Positions 11,865-23,135 of a DNA stretch of 64,000 bases are shown piece by piece. Within the stretch, counting starts at the first letter, position 1. The number at the start of each line of letters is the position of its first letter. The notes under the pieces are model-generated. The model had not been told where the DNA came from. It ran no database searches and saw only the letters and a program-made list of their open reading frames with translations. Origin of the DNA: Malachius bipustulatus (Eukaryota > Arthropoda > Insecta > Coleoptera > Melyridae); assembly GCA_910589415.1 (NCBI GenBank), contig OU342635.1, forward strand, positions 10,168,001 through 10,232,000. Direction: 5' to 3'. The position numbers and the translations under genes are program-made.

Positions 11865-14102
11865 TCTTCTTGACTTCAGCGTCTCCCTCGGAGGTTGCTG
11901 ATCAACATGGCGATTCTAATCTTAGAGATGGCTGTGCGAAATAGTTCAGCTGATGAAAGGCCAAACCAGTCACGCAGGTTGCACAACCAGGAAATTCTGC
12001 GTCGGCCGACATTTCTGCGTCCTACGATTTTTCCTTGCATGATAAGTTGGAGAATTTCATATTTTGAGTTACGCATGACGTGTCCAAGGAACTCTAGTTT
12101 TCTTTTTTTAACAGTAAACAGGATCTCCATTTCCTTGTCCACTCTCTCCAGAACACATTGGTTGGTAATGCGATCCATCCAGGAAATTCTTAGTATGCGT
12201 CTATACACCCACAGCTCAAACGATTCCAGTCTCTTCGTCGTTTCCTTATTTAGTGTCCACCCTTCAAGACCATACAAGAGCACTGAAAAGACGTAGCACC
12301 GCACCATTCTTATTCTCAAAGCCAATGAGAGATCCCGAGCTGTCAGCAATTTTTTCAGTTTCATAAAAGCCACTCTGGCTTGTTCGATTCTAGATAAAAT
12401 TTCGTCTCTATGTGAGACAGTTGCATTTATCGTAGTTCCAAGGTATCTAAACTGGTGAACTTGCTCAATCGACTTGTTGTTTATGGTTAGCCGGCCTATA
12501 TCATTATTTCTTTTGGAAATTATCAGCATTTTTGTTTTGCCAATGTTTACGTTGAGCCCGTACTCTTTACTTATCAATGCCACTTTGTCTACCAGTCTCT
12601 GCAGGTCTTCCAGGCAGCTGGCTATTAAAACAGTGTCATCAGCGTACCGGATGTTGTTGATAGTTCTACCATTGATTACTACACCCGCTGACTCTTCTTC
12701 TAGTGCCTCCCGAAATATAAATTCCGAGTAAATATTAAAAAGCATCGGAGAAAGGACACACCCCTGTCTGACTCCCTTTCGAATTCTAACTTCTTCCGTT
12801 AAGGAACCGTCACATTTCACTCCAGCAGTTTGTCCCCAGTATAGATTGGCTATTATTCGTATATCATGATAATCGATGTTGAGTTTCTGGAGTATATCTA
12901 GAAGTTTTTCATGCTTGACATTGTCAAACGCCTTGCTATAGTCAATAAAGCACGTGTACAGCTCCTGATTTACATCCAGACATCTCTGGGACAGGACGTT
13001 GAAAGCAAAAATGGCCTCTCTGGTACCCATCCCGTTGCGGAATCCAAATTGTGTATCTGATGTTTCAGCCTCACATTTGTTGTATATTCTAGTGTGTATA
13101 ATCTTCAGAAAGATTTTCAAAACTTGGCTCATGAGACTTATAAGTCTGTGATCATCACACTTTGATGCTCTAGACTTTTTCGGGATAGGAATAAAGGTGG
13201 AAAGAAGCCATTCATGTGGAATGACGCCTGTTCTATATACATTATTAAGCAAATCTACTATGACAGAGATGGAACGTTCATCCAACAGTTTCAAAACCTC
13301 GCAGTACACTTCATCTGGTCCTACTGCTTTACCGGATTTTGCGGTTTTTATGGCATGCTCTACTTCTTCGAAGGTTATTTCTGGTGCGTTCTCTGATACG
13401 GTGATGTTGTACATATCAGTTCGTTGGTCATTAAATAACTGAGTTATATATCGCTGCCATAATCTTAGTTTAGCATCGAAGTCAATAATTATTCTGCCTT
13501 GTTCATCCTTCAGTGTAGCTGTTTCTCTTTTTTTCGCAAGACCCGTGACTTCTTTAATTTTTTTATGTACATTGAAACTATCGTACTTCTGTTCCAATTC
13601 CTCAATTTCTTTACACCTCTCTGCCATCCAGGCTTCTTTAGCTAGTCTTATTTTGCTCCTAATTGTGTTCTGTATCTCCTTGTACTTTATGTTATCTTTG
13701 TTTTTGTATTTCCTCCTTTCTTCCATCAATGCTAACACCTCATCCGTCATCCATCTCTGCCTAGTTACTTTTTTGTTGTTTCCAATGCTTTCATGTTGTG
13801 TCGTTATCACTGCTTCCTTAATTTTAGTCCACTTTGTTTGTTCATTCTGATCAGTAAGATGTTCTTCCTGGAGTTTGTGGAGTTTACTATTTATGTTGTT
13901 AGCTACAGCATTTCGAACTTCCGCTTCTTCCAGTCTTCGAATATTCAAACAGGTGTTTTGTGTTTGTTGTTTTCTTCTCTTTAACCTGATATACATATCC
14001 GCTACTACCGGGTTATGATCACTACCGATGTCTGCCCCCGGATATGTTTTTACCGATTTTATGCCATTTCGGAACTTCTTATTGACAAGGATGTAGTCAA
14101 TC
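11865..14102 (-). mobile_element. 5'-truncated RTE/BovB-like LINE
   Basis: This non-LTR retrotransposon copy is bordered by an 11-bp target-site duplication. Its 3' end (low coordinate) finishes with a short AAGAAGAAG tail, and the 5' truncation falls within the endonuclease. The single ORF has no stop or frameshift over about 740 codons, so the insertion looks recent. It is nevertheless dead on arrival because most of the endonuclease and the 5' UTR are missing. It lies in the large intron in the same orientation as the GRIP-like gene. Confidence 0.85.
11876..14101 (-). CDS. LINE endonuclease-reverse transcriptase (5'-partial)
   Basis: About 741 codons remain. The first about 35 residues are the end of an apurinic-type endonuclease (IDYILV near the start, then GSDHNPVVAD, the SDH catalytic motif). 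The reverse transcriptase follows: GPDEVYCEVLK, FRNGMGTREAIF, FIDYSKAFDNV, KGVRQGCVLSPMLFNIYSEF, and catalytic YADDTVLIAS. It ends with a thumb/C-terminal region containing FRYLGTTI and GLEGWTLNKE. The order and motifs fit the RTE clade (BovB-like) better than L1 or R1. In a full element this protein nicks target DNA and primes reverse transcription. The sequence has no native start codon because of the truncation. Clade assignment is by eye. Confidence 0.88.
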   Translation of the reverse strand: MDYILVNKKFRNGIKSVKTYPGADIGSDHNPVVADMYIRLKRRKQQTQNTCLNIRRLEEAEVRNAVANNINSKLHKLQEEHLTDQNEQTKWTKIKEAVITTQHESIGNNKKVTRQRWMTDEVLALMEERRKYKNKDNIKYKEIQNTIRSKIRLAKEAWMAERCKEIEELEQKYDSFNVHKKIKEVTGLAKKRETATLKDEQGRIIIDFDAKLRLWQRYITQLFNDQRTDMYNITVSENAPEITFEEVEHAIKTAKSGKAVGPDEVYCEVLKLLDERSISVIVDLLNNVYRTGVIPHEWLLSTFIPIPKKSRASKCDDHRLISLMSQVLKIFLKIIHTRIYNKCEAETSDTQFGFRNGMGTREAIFAFNVLSQRCLDVNQELYTCFIDYSKAFDNVKHEKLLDILQKLNIDYHDIRIIANLYWGQTAGVKCDGSLTEEVRIRKGVRQGCVLSPMLFNIYSEFIFREALEEESAGVVINGRTINNIRYADDTVLIASCLEDLQRLVDKVALISKEYGLNVNIGKTKMLIISKRNNDIGRLTINNKSIEQVHQFRYLGTTINATVSHRDEILSRIEQARVAFMKLKKLLTARDLSLALRIRMVRCYVFSVLLYGLEGWTLNKETTKRLESFELWVYRRILRISWMDRITNQCVLERVDKEMEILFTVKKRKLEFLGHVMRNSKYEILQLIMQGKIVGRRNVGRRRISWLCNLRDWFGLSSAELFRTAISKIRIAMLISNLRGRR

Positions 14103-14113
14103 AAGATTAATCT
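14103..14113. repeat. Target-site duplication of LINE (5' side)
   Basis: AAGATTAATCT, an exact copy of 11,854-11,864. Confidence 0.75.
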
Positions 14114-16229
14114 ATAGAAACGTAATTAACCCGCACAATTTATGATACCAATTTGCAAGGTAAATCTGGCATTTTGGATTCTATCAACGGGATCGTTGGC
14201 GGGGTTATTTCCTGAAAATAGATGGAAAATTATGAAGAAAATACTCCCGCCAAGAAGTTCGCCTTCTCAGTAGCTGTGGATGCGATAGTCTCTTCTATCC
14301 GTGTAATAAGTGGTGGAATCGTTGCTCTGGTGAAATTTTCGATCTCACCAGAAACAAAAAGATTTCTTACCGTTTTAGACGTAGAGACGATATTGCAGGA
14401 TGAAATAATAATTGAGATAATGAATTTATTCCGTTTATCTGTTTCATACTGTATAATTAATTATACATATTATGTTATTTACATCTAATACAGTAATGGA
14501 GGCTCAGCGCCGCTGTAACTTCAATTCAATTCAGATAGGTACTCCTATATAATGAAAATACATATTTCTTTGTGTACATAGGTATAATATTTGTTCATTT
14601 TCATTGATAAGTACCTACATGAATTTCAGAAAATAAACACGCCTGTTCTGAATTTCATGCGGGTTCATATTATAGAATAAAATAGAATTTAAGATTGCCA
14701 TCAAGTTTTTCTACCTCGCTTTTTTCTGCTTAGTATTCATCGTACCATTTGGGACGATAACTTTCCCAGCCGCCCCACCAAAGCTTTAAATAAAAATACT
14801 ATATCTTTAACTCCGACCCTTATAACATCTACGTGTATATATCTAAAAAAAATACAACCAAAGATACGCCTTCTAAATCTCCAGTTATCAGTATGGGATC
14901 GTGCCGGAGAATAAAAGGGAACTTTTGATGTGGAAAGTTAAGCTAATACATCAGGAGAGTAACGCTGGTTCAACAATGAATTAGGCTCGTCTTTTTTTAA
15001 AGGGCTTAGCATGAATATGAGTTGAGTTAACTTCAGTCAACATTTGAGTTTAAGTAAATGCTTAAATAAATATAAGGCTTCTGAAGTCGTGAATGTTAAA
15101 AGTTGTCCAACAACGATTGTATCGTTTATAAATCAGGAGAGATAAAACTGTTGAAAGATTTTGCGACGTTATCCTGGTGAAACTTTTGCCTCGATTACCC
15201 CGATTTCAGCCCGGGCCATAATTCAGCCTAAATAGATTAAACAAATTGTTTATTCCCTGGACTATTCCATTACAACGAACCTTAACAAAGCCGACACATC
15301 CCTATTCGTTCTGCTCCTGTTTATGCACCAGGAAATAACTCTAATCGGAAACTTTTCAAATTAAATCTACTGGAAATTGAAATAAATTAGGTTTTTTGTG
15401 GTCCTTGGCTTCGGTAGATCCCTGGGGCTGTGTTTGGCAAAGTTTCATGGCAATTTTAGTTGATACGGTGAGCGAAGATGAACATGATTCTCGCTTATTC
15501 GCATAAACATGTGGGTAATTTTGGTTGAAAATTGGTCAATTACAAGATAAAGATCTTTCATAATGTATTAAGCTGTAGAATCAGCTGTAGTACATACGTT
15601 ACATTACAACAGTACTTTAGCAAGTACGAGAAACTGTGGAAGAAACTGTGGAATTCAGTAAATTTTGATAAAATGTAGAAAGTTTAGTTTTATCACACTT
15701 AGAGCAGAGGTTGCACAAACGTAATTAAAAATATTTCAAATAATGACTAATTTTGAATTGCAAATTTTGAAAATATGGTGAGCACTTTCAATTAATTTTC
15801 ATTTTTTATCGGTAATTAACTCTTCCAAAAGGGAGTGGAGTAGAGTATTTTCATCACGTGTTTCAACTATGAAAAATTTTCAGGCAGCGAATAATTAAAT
15901 GGCAGGGATATTTAATTTTTTTACAGGATGTATAGAGTGGAATTTTCCACGACCAGGACAAAATAATTCCTTTTTCCGTATTAAATATTTAAAATATTTA
16001 AAATAAGTCGTAGCATTTAGCAATAAACTGCAAACGTGATCACACGATGGAAGCAAATAAATTGCTTTAATCATAAGTTTGCCAGTGGCGTAGATAGAAA
16101 TTCGCTCAAAAGTGCTAATATTATTAATTCGCTCAAAAGTGCTAATATTATTTTTATTAGGGCGCGTTTTGAAAGGAAATGGAATTGAACTAAAATCCTC
16201 ACAGTAAACAACTAAAAATTTCAGCAACC
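14114..16229. other. Intronic DNA, nothing recognised apart from a small duplication
   Basis: An 88-codon plus-strand ORF at 14,222-14,488 has no family I recognise. A 27-bp unit (TTCGCTCAAAAGTGCTAATA…) is present twice in tandem at 16,101-16,154. Confidence 0.4.
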
Positions 16230-17780
16230 CAATTTCCAAAATGGCGTGTAACTACGACTCCGCCTGAGAGTCGTCCGTGGCGTTTCGCTGGTCCGGAATC
16301 GCCTGGAGATTCTTTACTCGAGGGTTTACTCCCTTCGGAAGATATTCTCGCCAAATCTTCCCACTTACCTGAGTCGCAATTACAATGGTACTGCTATAGT
16401 ACCCTTGTCCCAGGGGTAGCTCTGTGGAGAAACGGAAAGTGCCAGGGGTCGGTTGAGGTTACCACCCTAAAATAATTGTGTTCGGCAAAGCGGGCTTTAA
16501 TCGCTTTCCGAAAGCATTGACACTTCCGAGGAGTCAAGCTGTAGCGAGTGATTGTCGGTCAATTAATTTGTGAAGAACGGATGAACATTAACACGACAGA
16601 ATTCAACTTAACAATTTTTATTATTAATTAATCGGAGTAGGTATATACAATGAGCAATAATAATAAATCGGTATAAATAAATAAATAATAACAAATCGGT
16701 CACGGGGCATAGCGGTACGTGAGGGGTGGTTGCGACTAATAAGTAGGTATACGCGTCGGAATGACGAACGGGCGGTTAAAAACGGCCTGGATCGGTTTAG
16801 ACGTAAAAAAAATGACTAGGCGGGCTGTTCTCGGCGGTTATGTGAGGAGTGCGGCCACAATGATCTCAACTACGCATTCGGGGGGAATCGGTATGATTTT
16901 GGCGGGATACGCTGCTCCGCGAGCACCAGACGCCACCCCCAGCACACTGATCCACCCTTGCTATGCCAGGCGATGGACCGTAAACCAGGAGCGAAATCCT
17001 TGTTGCTCACAACGTGGAAATGAAGGGGTTATTGATGGAGCCCGTTGTTCCGCGGGTACCAGACACCACTCACTGATCCACCCTTGCTATGCCAGGCGAT
17101 GGACCGTGAACTAGGAGCGAAGCCTTTGTTGCCCCCAACGGAGAGATAAGGGGGTTATTGAAGGAGCCCGTTGTCCCGCGGGTACCAGACACCACTCCCG
17201 GCGCACTGATCCACCCTTGCTATGCCAGGCGATGGACCGTGAACTAAGAGCGAGGCCTTTGTTACCCACAACGGAGAAGGTAGGGGTTATCGGAGGAACC
17301 CGTTGCTCCGCTGGCACCAGACACCACTCCCGGCGCACTGATCCACCCTTGCTATGCCAGGCGATGGACCGTGAACTAGGAGCGAAGCCTTTGTTACCAA
17401 CAACGGAAGGAGGAGACGGTTTGATGATGACTGGAGCGATGGGAGTGAGAGGAGAAAAATATTGACCGCAGCAGTAATATGATAATTGCAACAGCACCTA
17501 CCTTTGGTTATGCATCAACAGGTCTAGGCTCGACACTAGGTATTCGTCTACACTACTCCCGGACTAACAATTGACCACTAACTATGGCTCGTAGGTACTT
17601 CCCGGTAAAAATACAAATTAAATGAAAAGAAACTAAACTAAACACTCGGACTTCCCGGTAGGTATTTGAACTGAGGCGGTTGACTATTATTCGACGAACT
17701 TCTTAACGATCGGAGATCAGAATTCGGAATTAATTTTTCAAATCACGGCCCCGGTTTATATAGCGACCACTATCGGTTCC
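16230..17780. other. GC-richer block of unknown origin
   Basis: This is clearly richer in G+C and CpG than its surroundings. It holds a tandem array (next entry), a run of TAAATAAATA-type sequence near 16,620-16,700, and CCCGGTAGGTA segments at 17,590-17,660. I recognise no protein domain in any frame. It could be a degraded LTR element, a regulatory island, or a structural-RNA-derived repeat. Confidence 0.4.
16905..17415. repeat. Tandem repeat, about 130-bp unit, four copies
   Basis: CACCCTTGCTATGCCAGGCG starts recur near 16,954, 17,081, 17,213 and 17,346. Each is followed by ATGGACCGT…AACGGAG…CCCGTTG(T/C)(T/C)CCGC…ACCAGACACCACTC. The copies are roughly 85-90% identical. The unit is G+C-rich and stays open in one frame on each strand, which explains overlapping ORFs of 117 and 128 codons; these are probably not genes. 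Confidence 0.85.
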
Positions 17781-18579
17781 TGGTGAGATAGAAATTTTCG
17801 AGAACATTTTCTCCGTAAAAAAGGTTAATTTAAACTACTATCTGCGGCCCGGTGCATTCCGACGTTTTTATAATGCGATAGTGGTCGATAACTTGCTTGA
17901 ATTTGAAGCTAACTGCCTCGATTCAGTTACTTTAAAAATTAGCCTGTTCATAAAAAATTTATAATATTAAATGAAATTATGAAAATTATTAGTAGGTACC
18001 TGGCCGATTTAAGGTATCTATCTACCTACCAAACCCTATTTCTGTACTATTCGCAAAAACTTAACTAACCTAAACGGGGTGGTCCTACCTATCTACCTAC
18101 GCCGTCGGAACGATCTTTATTTATTGAAAATAATGGAAAAATAGAAATAAAATAAAATAGATGGAGTCGGGGTAACACGACTTCATTACAGGCGTTAAAA
18201 ATACTTATACTTACACTATTTATGCGATTGATGCGCAAGAAGGTTTTTAGAATTTGAATCAGGCAAAGCTGGGCAGGGATTGAGGGCTTTTGGCTTGGAA
18301 AAGGGTTCAAGCCCTTTGAGGAATGTCAATTCAATTGCTCAATATCTTTTTTAAAACGAGAGCTGTGGTTTGGGGCTTGAATTCCTCAATAGAACAGCTT
18401 TGGCATTGTGAATTGGAAAAAAAAGAGAGGAGGTTTGCAATGCTGAAGGGCTTGCTAAACCATTATAGGGCTTGTAGTAAAGCAGTATCGAAGCGGAACG
18501 ATACGATTTCTTTACAGTAAAAGTTTGAGCCTCTGTATTTCAAAGATTGTGGTAGATCAGGAGGTTATGTTATGGTTTA
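17781..18579. other. Intronic DNA, nothing recognised
   Basis: AT-rich with TACCTATCTACC-type motifs; no supported gene. Confidence 0.4.
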
Positions 18580-18581
18580 TA

Positions 18582-19949
18582 CAGGGTGTCCCACGACCTG
18601 ATTGCCATAGCTTAAGGGTATAGGTGTAGTTTTTCAAGGCGATTCAGGATTTGGTTTTGAAATTTTCCTGAGGCCCTTCGTTTCGATTATACAGGGTGAT
18701 TTGTGCAATTTGCCGAAATCTTTGATGAGCGATATCTTTTGAACGAATTGATCGAATTTAACGAAATTTGGTAGATATGCTCTACTATAGAAACTTAATA
18801 CCTCGCATTTTTCGCCGATTTAAAAACTGCAGGGCCGTACTTATTTTATTGATATCTTTCGGTTTTGTCGAAAAGTTCACCCTGTATGCATTTTATTCAA
18901 AGTTTGGTGCCATTTTCTAAATCTACGTGAAAAATGCTACAATTCTGGTAGAAAAATACTTGGCATCATTAAACTGAATCGAGAAGAAAATTCAGTTTTT
19001 TAGTTTTTTATTCGGAATTTCAATTCATGTGTTGTTAATAATTTAAGAAAAATCAAATGTGGTTTTTTAAAACTTGCGTATTTTGTAGTTATTTTAAATA
19101 AATTTACTTTATCTACAGATTTAGCCAAGATTGGGGACCCTTCTACAGATTGTTTCGAGCTAAGAATAAGTTTTAACAGCAAAATAAATAACACATTTAA
19201 CACATTACCACATAGACAAATAAGTATCCACATAAACGAAACAGGAAGAAAAATATCAACACAAATGTTGGGAAAAAAAACTACAATTCAGTGCAGGTAA
19301 TGGTCAAGGAGACCGCCATCAAACTCAACACATTTCCTTGACCTTGAAATTAATCTAAAAACCATTTAAAATTTTTTTTAGCTCGAAACAATCTGTAGAA
19401 TGGTCCCCAATCTTGGCTAAATCTGTAGATAAAGTAAATTTATTTGAAATAACTACAAAATACGCAAGTTTTAAGAAACCACATTTGATTTATGAACAAC
19501 ACATGAATTGAAATTCCGAATAAAAAACTAAAAAATTGAATTTTCTTCTCGATTCAGTTTAATGATGCCAAGTATTTTTCTACCATAATTGTAGCATTTT
19601 TCACGTAGTTTTAGAAAATGGCACCAAACTTTGAATAAAATGCATACAGGGTGAACTTTTCGACAAAGCCGAAAGATATCAAAAAAAAATTAGTACGGCC
19701 CTGCAGTTTTCGAATCGGCGAAAAATGGGAGGTATTAAGTGTCATTAGTAGAGCATATCTACCAAATTTCGTTAAATTCGATCAATTCGTTCAAAAGGTA
19801 TCGCTCATCAAAGATTTCGGCAAATTGCACAAATCACCCTGTATAATCGAAACGAAGGGCCTCAGGAAAATTTCAAAACCAGATCCTGAATCGTCTTGAA
19901 AAACTACACCTACCCTTAAGCTATGGCAGTCAGGTCGTGGGACACCCTG
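18582..19949. mobile_element. 1.37-kb foldback MITE, CAGGGTGTCCCACGACC ends, TA duplication
   Basis: The ends CAGGGTGTCCCACGACCTG and its reverse complement are perfect and lie between TA at 18,580-18,581 and 19,950-19,951. The arms extend about 570-580 bp (to about 19,162 and from about 19,379) at about 90% identity. The unique centre of about 215 bp has its own small inverted repeat (GGTCAAGGA…CCTTGACC). There is no transposase, and the 77- and 82-codon ORFs are arm artefacts. It is one of the largest palindromes in the window. Confidence 0.85.
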
Positions 19950-19951
19950 TA

Positions 19952-21540
19952 TGTGGCGTAATAGTATTTTTCTAAAGATGAAAACTTGTAAGTGACTATA
20001 TTTTTCCTATAATTTACAAAATTTTGTTTATTTCTCCTTAGTATACCGTCATATTTAATGATCGATTAATAACCTTTACCAGGCGTCCTCTTTCTTTTCC
20101 ATTCTAGATTTTGTTGCTTGTCTAGACAAAAGTACCGAAATGCAAAAATAAAAACATTCAGTATTATTTTAGAAAATCACCCTTTATTCGCCTGGTAAGT
20201 TAATTTTAATATTTTTAATCTCCTTGGAATAAGAAATATTCCATATTAATGACGAAACTGATATTTTTATAGCCTCTCCCTTGAGATTTCGTTGCCTCCC
20301 CTTGGAATTTTTCCATTTCTTCCTTGAAATTTTGACTTTTTTGCCATAAAAACTTCAATTTAATGTACCAATATCTTTGAAAAAAAGGAAAGGATCCATC
20401 CATGAAGTTATAGCATGTAACTTCCGCAATTATAGCTCGTAAGTACTACGATACTAAAGTTTTTTGTGCTCTATTATAGCTGTTTTCTATACCTATGCTA
20501 ATAATGCAACATTAGAGAATTACCTAAAGAGAGGACATAACAACAGAATAGCAATGTCATTTTTATAACAAGGTTCGAGAATAAGGGTGTAAAACACCGG
20601 TAGGAGAATATTTTGGTCTTGAATGTCTGTGGTAATAACAGTTTTAAACAATCCGGAATTGCAGTTATAGATACTTATGATGACAATAATAGTTGTATTA
20701 AAACTTGATAACGATTATTAGGTTAAAAAAGTTTTTTCTGAATACAAAAATATAGATATGGTAGCAATTCCATTATAAGTTTTTGAGTATTACCTACATA
20801 TGCAAATGTAATGGAATTTAAATGAGCAAAATAATACCAATTATGTAGTATAGGTACCTACCTACGTATCTTTTGCGAGTAGGTGTAACGAGATAAAAAG
20901 CCGCTATTGCATTTTATATTTTCCTGTTATCTTTTATGGCGCTGAAAGAACTCCAATTTAAACTTTTCAAATTAAATCTACGGCAAATTAAAACAAATTA
21001 CTGTTCCCGCGGTTAGAGTGCCATAATCGCAGAAATGTCAACTTTGGTTAAAATTACATTTTAAGCGAATGTTTATAATGTATAAAGTGAAATTAACTTT
21101 TTTGTCGCTTTTCTAATCATCGTCAAGTAATCGAGACGAATCGTTTGATCGCAAGTTGTAACGGAGATGATCTATGTTACAGCCTCTTCTGATGATGTTT
21201 CTATTGGAGAATTAAGGGCTGCTGATGTATTTTACATAAAGTCGGTAACGTTTTTGACTGAGATCTATGTAAATAGATATTCCGACATTTCTTGTTGACT
21301 TTTATAAGGTGATTTTTTTTTGCCTACTCGAATTTATAAGGCTGTTTTTATTATAAATGCTAAAGATTATTCAAAACAATTGAATAACCAACGTGAAATT
21401 ATATTTAAAAACAAAATGACTTTAATTTTATAACGAAACTGGATCACAACCAAAATTTATAAAAAAAAAATCAGTGGAAAAAAGAAAAAAATTATTAAAA
21501 ATTATTAAAATTAGGATAATAATTATTCACATACTTTTTC
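19952..21540. other. Intronic DNA, nothing recognised
   Basis: No gene, RNA or repeat that I can support. Confidence 0.4.
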
Positions 21541-21870
21541 TTCTATCCTTGGCTCTGGGAGACCCGAGCGGCGTCCTGCAGAAGTTTTCCCCCGAATAGC
21601 ATCCCGGATTGGAGAGACTGCGAGTCCTGGGCCGCAACGAGGGAAGCTTCAACGAGGAGAACATTCCACCACGCACTCGCACCACACACTTCCCGGTCGT
21701 CCTTTAAACACCGGGATTTCTTGTCCGGGCAATTATTACATGCCAAGTGTTGAGAACTTTAAGCTGTTATCATAGAACTTATCCCGGAGGCTCAAGGTGA
21801 TCGAGTACCTGCGCTCCCGTGTTTTGCCCAGGAGCGGTTCGTTAAATTGATGGGTGACGGCGAATTAGTT
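21541..21870. other. GC-rich island with open frames, unassigned
   Basis: A G+C-rich 330-bp block in AT-rich DNA. It is open for about 65 codons on the minus strand (21,543-21,746) and also in a plus-strand frame. Neither translation shows a domain, and I see no convincing exon borders. It could be an exon of an untranslated RNA or a regulatory island. Confidence 0.3.
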
Positions 21871-22479
21871 AGGGTTGTTGAGGTTTTTGCTTGGTGGGTT
21901 GTGGTAAGTTGTGCCTGGTGGAAGTTGCGATTTGTTTCTTTGTAAGTATAGAGGGAGTTGTATTTGAAGTGTTTTGATACTTTTTATACCCGATTGCACC
22001 GCATTTTTAAATCCTGGCTTAACTAAAGAAGGGCTTTATCACCATAGTAACATGTGTTTCATAAACGTTGTCATCATAATTAAACTTGGATTAGTTACGT
22101 CAGGATTTTAAAATACGGTGCAAGGGTATTAGTATTTTTTTGTTTTGTTTCGGTAATCTGTCATACATTTTTTTTAGTAAGTATTTATAAATAATCTATG
22201 GATAATTTAATCAATAAAAAAAACATAAATTTCTTTTACATACTTGAGAATGTAAGCTAAAAAAATAAATCTTAGGAGGTAGACGAACAAGTTTCATGAA
22301 ATGAAAGACAAAATTTCTGTCATACAAAAACAAAAAATATTTTTGGTGTTATTTTGCAGTAAAAATCCAAGATTATCGTAGAATTCTGGAAGATACATTA
22401 GGATTTTTTATAATTATGAAGTAGTGTCTACAAATCTTGACGAAATCGTTACTAAGTGGAAATCAGGCTCGTTTATATG

Positions 22480-22860
22480 TAAAATTTGCAAGACTCAAAG
22501 TGCTGTTGACAATTTTTGGTCCTATTTTGGCGCGAAAATTTTGGCATAGGGCAAACAAAGTTTGACACAATCAAACGCTACATTGTCAAATCAAAGACGC
22601 GTCCAATTGTTTTATATTCCTCCAGGTCCTTGACTATTTTTGGTTTATTTGTGAGAAAAATTTTGGCATCGATCATAAAATTCTTGTCAAAAACGTTACC
22701 AAGACGAGAGATGAAATACATTTTGCTTTATATTTGCGAAGGTCAAAGGGTTGTTGACAATTTTGGTTTCATTTCACACAAAAATTATGAAACAGAGCGT
22801 ACTTATCAAGACTATCAAGTTTATCAAGACAGTCACCAAGCCAAGAGAAAATAGACATTG
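22480..22860. repeat. Degenerate copies of the array that follows
   Basis: Repeated phrases (ATTTTTGGTnnnATTT…AAAATTTTGGCAT; GGTCnTTGACnATTTT) recur about every 120-240 bp. They resemble segments of the 23.1-24.7 kb repeat. Boundaries are uncertain. Confidence 0.4.
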
Positions 22861-23135
22861 TGTATATTTGGACCAAAATTCATAATTCAGCTATGTGACG
22901 TTTCTATGGAAATCGCTTTGACAGATCGATTTGGTTTCTTAATATGGTCAAAAACCATGCATCGTTTGTTTTGAACGGTAACCCTGTGCTTGTGACACAT
23001 CGTTGCAAAGGAATTTTTAATTAGAATACTTGCCGACAGGCTTCAATCTTTTACGCGAAAAAAAAGGAATATTAATTTTAGAAACCAAGCTATACCTAAA
23101 CGATTTCGAAAGTTAAAATACAAAAAATAAAACAT

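Noticed and set aside
11895..13984. Plus-strand ORFs antisense to the LINE
   Set aside because: Shadow frames of the reverse transcriptase ORF.
16761..17497. 117- and 128-codon ORFs in the 130-bp tandem array
   Set aside because: They are repeat-derived, occur on both strands, and show no domain or exon signals.
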